Positions 53,846 through 64,000 of a stretch of DNA of 64,000 nt are shown in pieces; the stretch's first letter is position 1; each line of letters opens with the position of its first letter. Origin of the DNA: Myotis daubentonii (taxonomy: Eukaryota > Chordata > Mammalia > Chiroptera > Vespertilionidae); assembly GCF_963259705.1 (NCBI RefSeq), contig NC_081841.1, positions 88,859,063 to 88,923,062 on the forward strand, in the 5' to 3' direction. Both the position numbers and the translations under genes were made by a program. The notes beneath the pieces were generated by a model that was given only the letters and a program-made list of their open reading frames with translations, was not told the DNA's origin and searched no databases.

Positions 53846-54096
53846 AATAAACTGATGGCCGAAACCGGTTTGGCTCAGTGGATAGAGCATCGGCCTACAG
53901 ACTGAAAGGTCCCAGGTTTAATTCCGGTCAAGGGCATGTACCTGGGTTGCGGGCACATCCCCAGTGGGAGATGTGCAGGAGGCAGCTGATTGATGTTTCT
54001 TTCTCATCAATGTTTCTGACTCTCTATCTCTCTCCCTTCCTCTCTGTAAAAAAATCAATAAAATATATTTAAAATAAATAAATAAATAATCTGATG
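53846..54096 (+). mobile_element. Ves SINE inside the L1 3' UTR
   Basis: GCCGAAACCGGTTTGGCTCA at 53858 to ATCAATAAAATATATTTAAA at about 54076 is full length. AATAAACTGATG (53846-53857) and AATAATCTGATG (54085-54096) are the near-exact duplication. The L1 3' UTR reads through on both sides. Confidence 0.93.
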
Positions 54097-54318
54097 AACA
54101 AAATAGATCCAGAGACACAGAAGCATGAAACAGACACAGAGGGAAGGTGGAGGTAGGACAGTAGAGAGAAATTAACTGGGGAATTTATATACATATTGCA
54201 CAAACAATAGTGTGGTGAAGGCCTGGGAGAGGTGTTGAGGGGTTCAATGGGAAAAAAGGAGGGACATCTGTAATACTTTCAACCATAAAGATAAATTAAA
54301 AAATAAAGATCAAACTTG

Positions 54319-54599
54319 CTTTGTGTGGAGAATCAATTAGTAGAGGGGAGGAATGGGGAAGGAGACATCAATAAGAATGCTATTCCTATATTCCCTATAA
54401 AAAAGATGGCAACTTGGAATAAGAAGGTGGTGATGGTAGTAGGAAAGGATAGTAGTACAGGTGGAGTTAGAAGTAGATTAAGAGATGAAGACAAGCTTTC
54501 TGTTTGAAAGAAATTTAAGAGGTAAACACATTAAAAACTGTGGTTTAACTGTGCCCATAAAAATTAAATAAACAAGTACTTCCTCCTTCTGCTTTCTTT
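54319..54599. other. Unassigned DNA
   Basis: Nothing recognisable. Confidence 0.3.
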
Positions 54600-55070
54600 C
54601 CTCTTAGTAATCCTCTTTAATGTAGTTTCCATCCCTCTGTGTAACTAAAGACATTTTTAATATTAACTCAAATAACCTCAATAACATTGAAACTACTGGA
54701 CATTCTTCAATCTTGAGTGCTTATTATCATTAAATTGCCTCTTTCCTGAGCACTCTATTCTGTTGACTTCCATGACAATAGAATCTCCCTTTACTTCTGT
54801 GGCTACTTTTTCCCTGTCCTTTTCCCTAGTTTGGCTCACAGACTTTAAATGTTGAAGCGGCCTGATCTTTAACTTTTGTAGCTAGTCATGACAATTTTCT
54901 ATTCTCATTCTATCTCCATCCATCTAGTCTAATTTATGTCCCTTAAATGTATGGCTTCATTCATACAGCTTTCCTAAATCCTAGAATCAAATCTAATCTA
55001 ACAGAATATGTCAGTTCTTCATTTGAATTCTTCACTAACATCTCAAACTCAACATTCCCAGACAGAGAAA
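54600..55070 (+). mobile_element. Probable L2 LINE internal fragment
   Basis: TTTCCCTAGTTTGGCTCACA, ATCCATCTAGTCTAATTTAT and CATCTCAAACTCAACATTCC resemble the L2 ORF2-end region in plus orientation. Divergence is high. Confidence 0.4.
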
Positions 55071-55611
55071 AGTAGAAAAAAAAAAGTTGGGAGCAATGGG
55101 TATATGGATTGAAGGTATCAGTGGTTTAGATATACTAAAAAAAAAAAAGGCTTTGGAAATAAAATCAAGAAATTGGGAAGTCAGACGATTTGTTACATTT
55201 TTAAGAAGAACACTAATGCTATCTCGAAAAATGGCAAACATCCTCAACAAAATAATGGCAAATAAAATTCAATAGCATATTTAAAGGAATATACATCATA
55301 ACAAAATCAGATTTATTCCTGAGCTGCAAGGATAATTGGATATATCACAATTAATCAATATAATACATCACAATAACAAAACAAAGAGAAAAACAACAAA
55401 TGGTCATCTCATTTGATACAGAAAAAGCATTTGACAAAATTCAACAGCTTTTCATGATAAAGACAAAATATTAATAGAAGAAAACTACTCCAACATAGTA
55501 AAACTATATATTTAAAAATCCACAGAGAACATCATAGTGAAATAACAAAATATTTTCTCCTAAGATCAGGAGCAAGGCAAGGATGCTTGCTTTCCTCACT
55601 TCTATTAAACA

Positions 55612-56003
55612 CTAGAGGCCTGGTGCATAAAATTTGTGCACTGGGGGAAGGGGCTCCCCTTAACCTGGCCTGAGCTCTCTCACAGTCTGGGAGCCCCACA
55701 ATCGACCGCCCCAAAGAGGGAGGCCCTGCCCACCCACCGCAGTCCGGAGGTCTGTGGCATGGGCCTCCCTCTTTGGGTTGATCCCCCAATTGATTGATTG
55801 CCTCACCAACCAGTGGCCTGGGCCTCCCTCTGTAGGGAGATTATGGGGCAATGACTCAGCCCCCAACCAATTGCGTCGCATCTGCCATAGCTGGCCTGGT
55901 GCTAGTGTGTGTCATAGCGTGGTCATCCGGAAAGTAGTCTGGATGGTTGTTCTGCTGTTCAGTCATTCAGTTGATTTGCATATTACATTTTTATTATTAT
56001 ACT
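55612..56003 (-). mobile_element. HeliBat Helitron within L1 ORF2
   Basis: CTAGAGGCCTGGTGCATAAA and TTTGTGCACTGGGGG at the left are the 3' end. The 5' end is a slightly changed TATAATAATAAAAATGTAAT in reverse complement at about 55984-56003. The body (CCCCAAAGAGGGAGGCCCTG, GGGCCTCCCTCTTTGGGTTG) includes a 20-bp inverted repeat unlike the other copies. Confidence 0.9.
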
Positions 56004-56136
56004 AGTAGATTGCAATGTCCTAACCAGAGCAATTAGGCAAGAAAAAGAAACAAAAGGTATCCAAGTTAGGAAAGTAAGAAATAAAATTATCTCTATTCAC
56101 AGATAATATGATCTTATATGTGGAAAATCCTACAGA

Positions 56137-56138
<2 letters not shown>

Positions 56139-56168
<30 letters not shown>
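56139..56168. repeat. (AC)n microsatellite
   Basis: A pure AC run of about 30 bp. Confidence 0.95.
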
Positions 56169-56170
<2 letters not shown>

Positions 56171-56454
56171 AGTTAATAATACTTAGAAAATTAGTAGAAT
56201 ACAAAGTTAACATGCAAAAATTAGCTGCATTTCTATTAACTAACAATAAACAATCTAAAAAAGAAATTAATAAAGTAAATTCATTTACTAGAGCATCAAA
56301 ACATAACATACTTAGTAATTAATTTAACCAAATAAACAACTTGTACAATGAACACTATATAACATTACTGAAAAAATTTAAAGACATAAATAAATGAAAA
56401 GACAACCCATGTTCATAGATAAGAAAATTCAGTATTGTTAAGATCTCACTACAA

Positions 56455-56830
56455 TTAGCAGATATTTGGTCCTGTCTAAAGTGTCCATGGAGACATCTGG
56501 TCCGCACCAAAAGTCCTTCCTTAATATTTGGTCCTGCCCAAAGCATCCATAGAAACATTTGGTCCATAGTTAATATCAATCCCACTCTTCAAGATTCAAA
56601 CCTTGACCCATCTATATAACTCCATGTGCCATTACCAGCTAGAGATACTAAGGCAGGAGAGTTTTACTGGCAGTACAGTCACAACCCAATTATTGGGCCA
56701 ACATAACATGAAAGTATTTTTTATGTATAATCCTGGAAACCCAAAGTATGAATAAACATATGGGTCATATGGGTCCCTTGAACCCAGGGACATTTTCTAA
56801 GCATGAATGTTTTTTACAAGACCAAATAAC
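56455..56830. other. Unidentified insertion in L1 with 62-bp direct repeat
   Basis: The block replaces L1 ORF2 sequence between CTCACTACAATTAGCAG and ACCAAATAACATGC. It begins with two diverged copies (56462 and 56524) of a 62-bp unit starting ATATTTGGTCCTG. TATGAATAAACATATGGG at about 56746 could be a polyadenylation context. It may be part of an unknown LTR, but I could not define TG...CA ends or a duplication. Confidence 0.5.
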
Positions 56831-57234
56831 ATGCAAAAAATAACTCAAAATGGATCACATATCTAAATGTAAGAGCCAAAACAATAAAACTTTTAGTAGG
56901 TAACATAGGGCAAAACTTTATAACATTGGATTTGGAAATTTCTTTGATATAACACCAAAGGCAAGGCAACAAAAGCAAAAATATACAAATTAAACTGCAT
57001 AAATGTTAAAACTTTTGTACATCAAAAAATGCAAGCCACAAATTGAAAGACAACCTAGGGAAAGAGAGAAAACATTTGAAATCACATTTAAGGTAAGAGA
57101 TTAATATCCAGAGTATATAGAAAATTACTAAAACTCAATGACAACAGCAAGCAACCTGGTTTGAAAATGGACAAGACTTGAATGGACATTTCTTCAAAGA
57201 AGATACATGAGTGGCCAATGCTAATAAGTACACA

Positions 57235-57450
57235 AAAGGGTGCTCAGCCCACCCGGCGAGGTGGTCAAATTGCTTCCAGCATCATCCCATGCACCAAAGG
57301 GCTGCAGGTTCAATTCCCAGTCAGGGCACATGCCTGGGTTGTGGGTTCGATCCCTGCTTGGGATCCACGTAGGAGGCAAACTATCAATGTTTTTTTTTTT
57401 CTCTCCCCCTTCCTCTCTCTCTCTGAGATAGAACAAAAAATGCTCAAAAC
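57235..57450 (+). mobile_element. Ves SINE within L1
   Basis: GCCCACCCGGCGAGGTGGTC is a mutated head, followed by GGTTCAATTCCCAGTCAGGG, a T-rich run and CTCTCTCTCTCTGAGATAGA. GGGTGCTCA before and AAATGCTCA after are consistent with a duplication. Confidence 0.88.
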
Positions 57451-57640
57451 CACTATCATTAGGTAAATGCAAATCAAAACCACAATAATGATATATGTAA
57501 TAGCACCAAAGTAAAAACAGTATTTATGTTCATTAACAATTTCATGGATAAATAGAACAGTGAATATATAATAACTAAATATATGTAATATAAATCTGAA
57601 ATAGAACCATGTGCTGCTTAACAATGAAGATAGTTCTGAG

Positions 57641-58802
57641 AAATGTATCATCAGGTGATTTCATTATTGTATGATCATAGAATGTCGCAGAGATCATTTT
57701 ATTACATAATGATTTATAAAATTTTAAAAAACATTGCTAATCTATTACTCTCAAAGTATGGAAGTGAAGGAAACTGGAGGTCAGCTAGAGATTTCTTTAA
57801 CTTGTTTATAATCCTCTTGGTTTCCTTTGTCTTAATGAACAGGTATTTACAGAATTGAAAAGCTAATAATATTTATTTATTTTAAAAAAATGCTTCCTTC
57901 ACGGATCAAATATATGGCACTTTTCATTCTTTTCTGTGTAACCTCATTCTTTCGGCCTCACCCATTTAGAGCTCTCAGTTCCAAGTTGTTTCTTGTCTAC
58001 TTTCATCACCTTCCCTTGAAATTGATTTAGCTATGCCAGCTTTTCTTTTATTATAAGGGTTATTTACATCCTACAAGTATTTACAGTGTGTTGAGCTGAC
58101 TCTGCCGCCAAGTTTAAAAGGGGATTCTGGTAAATCCCCTCCATTTACAGCACTTTTATCTATTCATTTGCTATAGTTCATTGCTCCACTTTGTTTACCT
58201 AAAGATTTCATCTAGTTTCTTTATGCTTTGCCAGCACCTAAAGGCACACTTTTCTCTTGACGCATTCCAGTTTCCATAGTACTATTTGATGGCTTGGTTC
58301 TCTAAGAGACACTCCTTTATTGAATTGCAAAGACGCTAGATTTAACCCAAGATAAATGTTGAATGCGGTGGGGGTCCTGGAAAGCCTAAACCCTCTGTGA
58401 AAGAGTGGCCCTGCCTCTAAGTTAACAGCAGCCTATTTGAACTTCCAAATGCGCATTCCGCTTCAGTGTACTCTGTCACCATAAGATTTCTGTACCCTGG
58501 GCTCACCTTGACAACCTAAGTCCTATTCTTACTGGATCAGTGCTTTCCTCTGGGAATTTACGTAAAACACGGATTCTAAGATCACTCGTTTTTCTCTTTC
58601 TGAAAGCATTATTCTCATTTTAAATTCCAGGCTTTCAAATCACAATGGTCCCAAAAGTCCTCATGGTCAACACAGATTCTTTTTATGGCTCTTCAGATAC
58701 TACAGTAGTTTAAACTAGTAAAATTACATCAATCCAACCAGTTTTCCAAACAAATCTGCCTCTTCCACGCCCTCCTCAACACTCAACGACTCAAAGAGTC
58801 CT
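57641..58802. other. Unassigned DNA
   Basis: ATGTGCTGCTTAACAATGAA (57610) and GAGAAATGTATCATCAGGTG resemble an old interspersed repeat that I cannot name with confidence. The rest is unique-looking. Confidence 0.3.
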
Positions 58803-59046
58803 ATAGACAATGTCTAGAGTGTGGCTCAGTTGGTTGGAGTGTCGTCGGGTACACCAAAAGGTCATGGGTTCAATTCCAGATCAGGGCACATATCCAGGTT
58901 GTGGGTTCAATCCCCATTTGAGGTGGGTAGGGGAAGCAACCGAAAGATGTTTCTTTCTCACATAGATGTTTCTCTCTCAAATTCATGCTTCCCTCTCCCT
59001 TCCTCTCTCTAAAATCAATAAAAAATAATTTTTTAAAAAATGTCCA
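58803..59046 (+). mobile_element. Ves SINE
   Basis: GTGTGGCTCAGTTGGTTGGA, GGGTTCAATTCCAGATCAGG and CTAAAATCAATAAAAAATAA are in order. AATGTCTAG at 58809-58817 and AATGTCCAG at 59039-59047 are the probable duplication. Confidence 0.9.
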
Positions 59047-59990
59047 GGCCCTCTCCTCCTGCCCCTTCTCAATGACCACAGCTTGCTTTGGTTATTTTCA
59101 TGTCTATCCTGATTAATACAGCAGCCTTCTCTCTTAGCTTTTGCCTCTAGCCTCTCTCGCCATATAATTCTTCTATCACACTCCTGCCAATGATATTGTT
59201 TTTCCAAATACAAGAACCCAAGCTCCTCAATTACCACCTTAAAAAAAACTTTGATGTTTCCCAATTCCTACAAGGAAAAGGCTAAAGGCCTTAAGAAGTT
59301 ATGAAATTCTCTCCCAATTCGTTTCTGCCTGTCTTTCTGATCTTGACACCAATGTTCTGCCAGCTTTGCTCTCTCCCAAAAATGACACACTTCGTCATGC
59401 CTTCCTGCATGTGGATATACTGTTTCTTTTGTGGGATGCCTTTCCGACCCTGTTCTGCTTGGTGGTTTCTAAGTCATCCTTCAGAGTCTACTCAAGTGTC
59501 ACAAGCTCTGAAGCTTTCCTCGCTCCTTTAGGCAAATAGCTGTTCTTCATTTTTGTCTCCGCAGTGCTGTTTAGAGTTCTATTTTACTATGAATCAAATT
59601 GTATTTATTTGCTTGTTCATTAATCCTCACCTGATTGATTTTTAGAGAGAGTAGAGGGAAGGGGGAGAAACAGAAAGAGAGAAACATTGATGTGAAAGAG
59701 ACACATCGATTGGTTGCCTCCTGCACATGCCCCAACAGGGGCTGAGATCAAGTCTGCAACTGAGACACGTGCCCTTGACTGGAACTGAACCCATGACCCT
59801 CCAGCCTGCGGGCTGACACTCACATCACTGAGCCAAACCAGCTAGAGCTCAGATTGTATTTTAATCATTGAACTACTTAACTGACGCCTTCCTTAAGTCA
59901 TGAGTTCCTCAAGGTTAGAGAGGATGACCTTACACCCACAAGGTTGGGGTCAGTTCCGGACATGAAGGAGCCAGTATGTACTGTAGGAGT
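59047..59990 (+). mobile_element. L2 LINE, split by a Ves SINE
   Basis: CATGTCTATCCTGATTAATA, CAATTCCTACAAGGAAAAGG, TTCTGCCTGTCTTTCTGATC, CTACTCAAGTGTCACAAGCT and AGTTCCTCAAGGTTAGAGAG follow the L2 ORF2-end/3' UTR order over about 720 bp of its own sequence. Confidence 0.7.
59627..59850 (-). mobile_element. Ves SINE inside the L2
   Basis: CACCTGATTGATTTTTAGAG is the tail side, CGATTGGTTGCCTCCTGCAC the middle and TGAGCCAAACCAGCTAGAGC the head, all in reverse complement. The L2 continues on both sides. Confidence 0.9.
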
Positions 59991-61634
59991 GACAGAATAA
60001 GCCGAGTACTTACTCTGGAATTGAGAGTCTTAACATTTCATAAGGCTTCTTGCTAAAACTTGACTAAGAAAGATCAGGAAATGAATCACAGTGATGTCTC
60101 TGTTATTGTGTTTTAAGACCATCTTCCCATAAACCTCTGTTGAGATTCAGTGGGAATGGCATCAATTTCCCTCATCAATTGTGGTCTAAATATATTGCCA
60201 AAATATTTTACTCTTAAGACCTGAAAATTTGGTTTCCAGACTGCAAAATGTTTCAAATCCTTGCCTCCTTTCACTATTATTAAAGGTTTCATTTTGTTTC
60301 TTACTCATAATTTTATTTTATCCCAGGAATTCTTAGAGAAACTTCTTGTATTAGTGAATTTGTGTTCAAAGTGCAAATTCTGCTGCTCAATTTATTATTT
60401 TTTCTTCTCCATTATAACTATAATTTATCTATTATAATTATAAAGCTTGCTTGCTAAAGAGGCACTTTTATAGGTAGTATGGTAGAGTATATCAACACAT
60501 GCAGAAAGTATGATTTAAATCACAGCTCACATGTATACATTTTAGGTAAGATATCTGATACTTAGAAAACCTAAATCACTTATTTGACTGAACAACTGTC
60601 TTGGTTTGCCCAAGATAAAGAGGGTTCCTTGGATGCAGGCCTTTCCATTTTAAAACCAGCTCACACAATGCGTGGCAGATACAAAGTTCAAAATCAGTCC
60701 TTCATATGCTCCCAAATTTAATATTCATTCCACATGCTGCCTCATTGATATTTTATCCATGATATGCGTAGTATTTCTATACTGTAAGTCTTATTGTGTC
60801 AATACAATAATTAAGGTTTTCAAAGCAGTAGAGAAATGAGGAGATTCTAGTGAGGTATTTTAACTAAATTTTAAATTAAGTATCAGTAGCAGAGTCTGAT
60901 TTCAGCTACAGATGTTTATTTCTAATTACATGCCCAAATTACTAGCTAATAGATTTATTTTGCATACTGTCACATTATAAAATCATCAAATTATTTATGG
61001 GATAGCTGTTGAGATTTTCAAATTAGACTATCATGCTACTTAAACTGTGAAAATAAGTAGTTCTTAATTTTTGTGGATGTTCATAAGCTTAAAATGTCCT
61101 TCAATATGCTTCCAGTTCTCCCCTTAAAACCACGGCCCTCCAACATCAATATTAGAGAAATTTACAATATATGAAGAAGAGAAGAAGTAACAGTTGCATT
61201 GATTTGAAGAAAAAGGAAGAAGCTAGTGGGTGGATTATGGGGAGGAGTGTCAAGACCAAAAGGACGAGGAGACAGTAAATATTTAAAGAGGCATGTACCA
61301 CTGAATAGTTCTAGTAATCTTCTCCAAAAGACATGTAAGCTTAATATATTTTGTCTTGTGACATTTTGCCACCAACCTCTGTGTATTTCTAAATAAATGT
61401 TGTGCTCTTTTTAATATAATCTCTAAAACTTCAATTTTTATTATGTTCTCTCAAAGTATGCTGATAGAATATTATAGATACTATATTTCCAAATGTGTCT
61501 TTGACAATAATCTGGAAATTGCAAGTATTAATATTAGAAAATGTTGAGTGACAAGGAAAAAAAATAACATTTATAGCACTGTATATTTTTTTAACAAGAA
61601 AAGGCATAGCAATGATACACATTTTAAACCAAGG
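59991..61634. other. Unassigned single-copy-like DNA
   Basis: AT-rich, with no gene or repeat that I can name. The minus frame at 61431-61622 has no motif. Confidence 0.35.
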
Positions 61635-61775
61635 GTTAAGGATTTTGAATACATGTTTTCATTCTACTGTGATTAGCTGGATAACCTAAGAAAATAATGT
61701 TTCTCATTTCAGTTTTTTATTATTAAAATGAAAAATAAAATAATGGCCTTACCTTGTTCATAGGCATAGAAAGAA
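61635..61775 (+). mobile_element. MIR SINE fragment (weak)
   Basis: GATTAGCTGGATAACCTAAG, TTTCTCATTTCAGTTTTTTA and AATAATGGCCTTACCTTGTT keep the MIR order in diverged form. Confidence 0.45.
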
Positions 61776-61937
61776 ATTCATCTGTGTGACAACAATGCAT
61801 GCTGGGAAGGAGAGTGATTGGTAGATTTGAATAATGAGAAAGAGTATAGTAACTGCAATAACTATTCATGTACTCTGAGATAAGCTAGGAGGCTTTGATA
61901 CAATATAATTTGAGCACAAATCACAAAATTATTGATA

Positions 61938-62160
61938 CTGTTCAGGTGATTCTCATACACCCTCAAGTTTTTGAATATTATAACACACCAGTACTTTTTA
62001 CACTTCCATTGTGAATGTTTATTGCCTAGAGATTTATTAATATTCAGATTATAATCCAGAAGATATGTGAGTCAGCCTGAACATTTGCATTTCTAACAGG
62101 ATCTAAGAAGTTGTCAACAGTTGTGGCCAAGGTACCACACTTTGAGTGGCAAAGTAGAAG
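61938..62160. mobile_element. MER5A-like hAT fragments
   Basis: TTCAGGTGATTCTCATACAC (61943) looks like one end and CATTTGCATTTCTAACAGGA plus GTACCACACTTTGAGTGGCA (62080-62155) like the other. They are in mixed orientation, so two fragments or a rearranged copy are possible. Confidence 0.45.
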
Positions 62161-64000
62161 GCCAATAGGTTTCCATAGTTATTGGAGAGATTATGAAGAT
62201 ACGTGGCACAGTGACATAGTACATCAGAATGATGTACTAGACACTACAATAAGAGACTGATTTGAAAATTAGATAGAGGGATATAAATTTGAGGTAGTTA
62301 TATGATGGTAAAGAATAACCAAGAACAGATTGGAAGAAAACTCAAGTAATCAGTGATTGAGAAAAGTGTGAGATATAGAATACAGAGGCAACTTGCTTAA
62401 ACATTGCAAAACAACTAGGTAGAGCATGCAATGCACAAAATGTGTGTAAAGAAGAATAAAATTAATCAAATATCTCAATAATGAATCAAAATAAATGAAG
62501 ACAGATCCCATTGGGTCAGCTTCAAGGACTCAGATGAAAGAACTTTAAAATTGAGTGGTAACATCTGCACAGGGTAGGGAAAACCCCAAAGCCATTAAAG
62601 ATGAAGAGGCTAAGGAGAAAAAGAAAATTAAGATGTTTTTTAAGAGATGGCAAGACAAAAAGGCAAAAGAAAACAGAGTCATTATGGATGTTACATGTCA
62701 TCTCTTTGGGGAATGTAACCCTTGCTGAGAGAGTGGACAGAGAAGGGAAGTCCATCTAAATTTAAGGATAAGGAAAGAAGAAAAGGGGGAAGTTATATAG
62801 AGATGCAATTAGGGAGACATTCTACAGAAAATAAGATGGTGCCTACTGTGTTTTGAACTAAACTGACCAAAATGCAGGCATTGAAAAAGAATAGATCCTG
62901 AATCAAGAGAGAAATGTAGGAAGAGAATAGAAAAATTAAAAGGGAAAAAAAGTCACATTCACATGGCGTCTTCACCAATTCAAATCACAAAGTTGACTTT
63001 TTTATGATTCACTATTAAGAAGGAAAAAGATGACATCAATCCCAGTTTTGACAAAATCCAAGTAACTGTATTACAGACTGATGGAAAGGGATTGCGTAAC
63101 AAGAATAAAAAAATATTTTTAAAAACTGGAAAGAACAACATAAGAACAGGGTAAAATAAAGTGGCAGGGCAAATAGTAAAGGCCAATGACCAACTGGTTG
63201 GAAAACATGATACAGAGAACAGAGTGAGGGCAAAGAGTCTGCAAATGTAAAAATAAGAACTTGATTCATTTGGAGGAAGCTGGGAAGTTTCCACTCATCT
63301 ATGACACAGACACTGGAGTATATGCGAGCCTTGTCCTGATGAGCAGTAATAGCTTTTCCTCTTTTTTGGATCTTCTCCCACCTTACTCACTTATTTCAAA
63401 AGGTACTTTCTTGACTGTTAAAGAAAACAAGAGCCAGATAGTAATTTTTTTTCATGAACTATTACAATAGAGGAAAAGAGACCTCATTATAGAACTCCAA
63501 GCACAGCAAAGACAAGTGAGGATTTACAGGAGCAGGTTGAGAAGATCGGTAGATAGAAAATTACGAAGGGTAGACATTAAGGGTAGGTGGGATTCTTGAT
63601 AAACAGATTTAGAAGGTTCTTGCTAAAAGCAGGAAGGATATTCAGACATCACCTGGAAAGGTGGGGTGGGAGGATGAGGAATTTGATCAAATGTAAGGAG
63701 TGATCAGGTATTGAGAGTTGGGGATCCTTGCCAAACTGACCTACCAGGATTTTTGCTAAAACTGGGCCATGCAGGCCTGAGGACAGGACCTGAGGACAAG
63801 GCCTAGGGGAGGAAATGAGTAGATCTGAGTCCACTCCAGTTTTGTCAAGGAGAGTCTTTGTCAGGCAGAGACTCGACTTTACTTATACCCTGCCTTGGCT
63901 CTCCTGGTCTTCCTAGTGTTTGGCCTCACAATTGCCTTAAGACCTTTGCTCTTTTCTACACTGCCAACAAAATACTCAGGCCTTTCTCATTTCCTGTTTT
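62161..64000. other. Unassigned purine-rich DNA
   Basis: The plus strand is purine-rich (many AGAAAA and GGAGGA runs). Minus-strand frames at 62522-63294 are Phe/Ser/Leu-rich because of this and have no recognisable domain. No gene or clear repeat is visible up to the window edge. Confidence 0.35.

Larger units (their letters stand above)
52201..54318 (+). mobile_element. 5'-inverted L1 insertion with target-site duplication
   Basis: AAAGATCAAAACTTG at 52201-52215 and AAAGATCAAACTTG at 54305-54318 bracket one L1 copy. The first part (52216-52616) is L1 ORF2 in minus orientation. From 52617 the element continues in plus orientation (ACTAAGGAGAAAATAAGCAA) through the ORF2 end and 3' UTR to a short A-rich tail at about 54290-54304. 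The inverted segment is the part of ORF2 directly upstream of the plus segment, as expected from twin priming. A Helitron (53245-53684) and a Ves SINE (53858-54084) inserted later. Confidence 0.9.
55200..57640 (+). mobile_element. L1 LINE ORF2 remnant, interrupted
   Basis: ATGGCAAACATCCTCAACAA, ATTTGATACAGAAAAAGCAT (reverse-transcriptase core), ATCTCTATTCACAGATAATA, AAATGGATCACATATCTAAA and GAATGGACATTTCTTCAAAG are L1 ORF2 landmarks in the right order on the plus strand. Stops are frequent. Insertions are a Helitron at 55612-56003, an unidentified block at 56455-56830 and a Ves at 57247-57438. A (CA)n run at 56139-56168 also interrupts the frame. The part of ORF2 between the 56400 and 56840 landmarks is missing. 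Confidence 0.82.

Noticed and set aside
62522..63294. Phe/Ser/Leu-rich minus frames as membrane proteins
   Set aside because: The composition follows from purine-rich plus-strand DNA; frames overlap and have no domain.

Overview
The window looks like gene-poor nuclear DNA from a vespertilionid (evening) bat. It carries many tRNA-derived Ves SINEs (head GGTTTGGCTCAGTGGATAG, tail ATCAATAAA), many HeliBat-type Helitrons (5' TCCTATATAATAAA, 3' hairpin GTGCACGAATTTCGTGCAC followed by CTAG), a SPIN-like hAT element, other hAT and Tc1/mariner elements, and bat-type L1 3' ends. I found no intact host protein-coding gene, true tRNA gene, rRNA or CRISPR array. The only recognisable protein-coding history is a decayed mariner transposase, L1 ORF2 remnants and decayed ERVL-like pol fragments.

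Layout. 1-10 kb: AT-rich single-copy DNA with L1, L2, MIR and Ves copies, a head-to-tail trio of Helitrons (4213-5217), a SPIN-like hAT (6494-6712) and two solo LTRs, one inside a Ves SINE. 10-16.4 kb: a 1.1-kb Helitron, then one long ancient minus-strand L1 that has acted as a landing site for a Ves, a solo LTR, a Tc1/mariner MITE (itself hit by a Helitron) and two more Helitrons. 17.3-22 kb: a nearly uninterrupted block of eight Helitrons containing long GC-rich minisatellites. 25.3-29.3 kb: L1, then a MER5A-like element carrying two hAT elements in the same 8-bp target, then a MIR split by a solo LTR, then ERVL-like pol fragments. 32.7-35.3 kb: an L2 and a dead mariner joined to a Helitron 5' end. 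38-39 kb: an L2 split by a hAT element. 45-54.3 kb: Helitrons, Ves copies and several L1s, including a textbook 5'-inverted L1 with target-site duplications. 55-57.6 kb: an L1 ORF2 remnant with insertions. 60-64 kb: mostly unique sequence.

No genes work together here. The value of the window is its record of nested insertions, which orders transposon activity: pan-mammalian L2/MIR/L1M/MER5, then bat hAT, mariner, ERV and L1, then Ves and Helitrons. I did not see a new biological system. The most useful observations are the Helitron truncated at its own internal hairpin, the Helitron block with inverted sister copies, the same-site double hAT insertion, the mariner/Helitron junction and the 27-bp SINE head flanked by a target-site duplication. 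All family names come from pattern recognition, not a database search.
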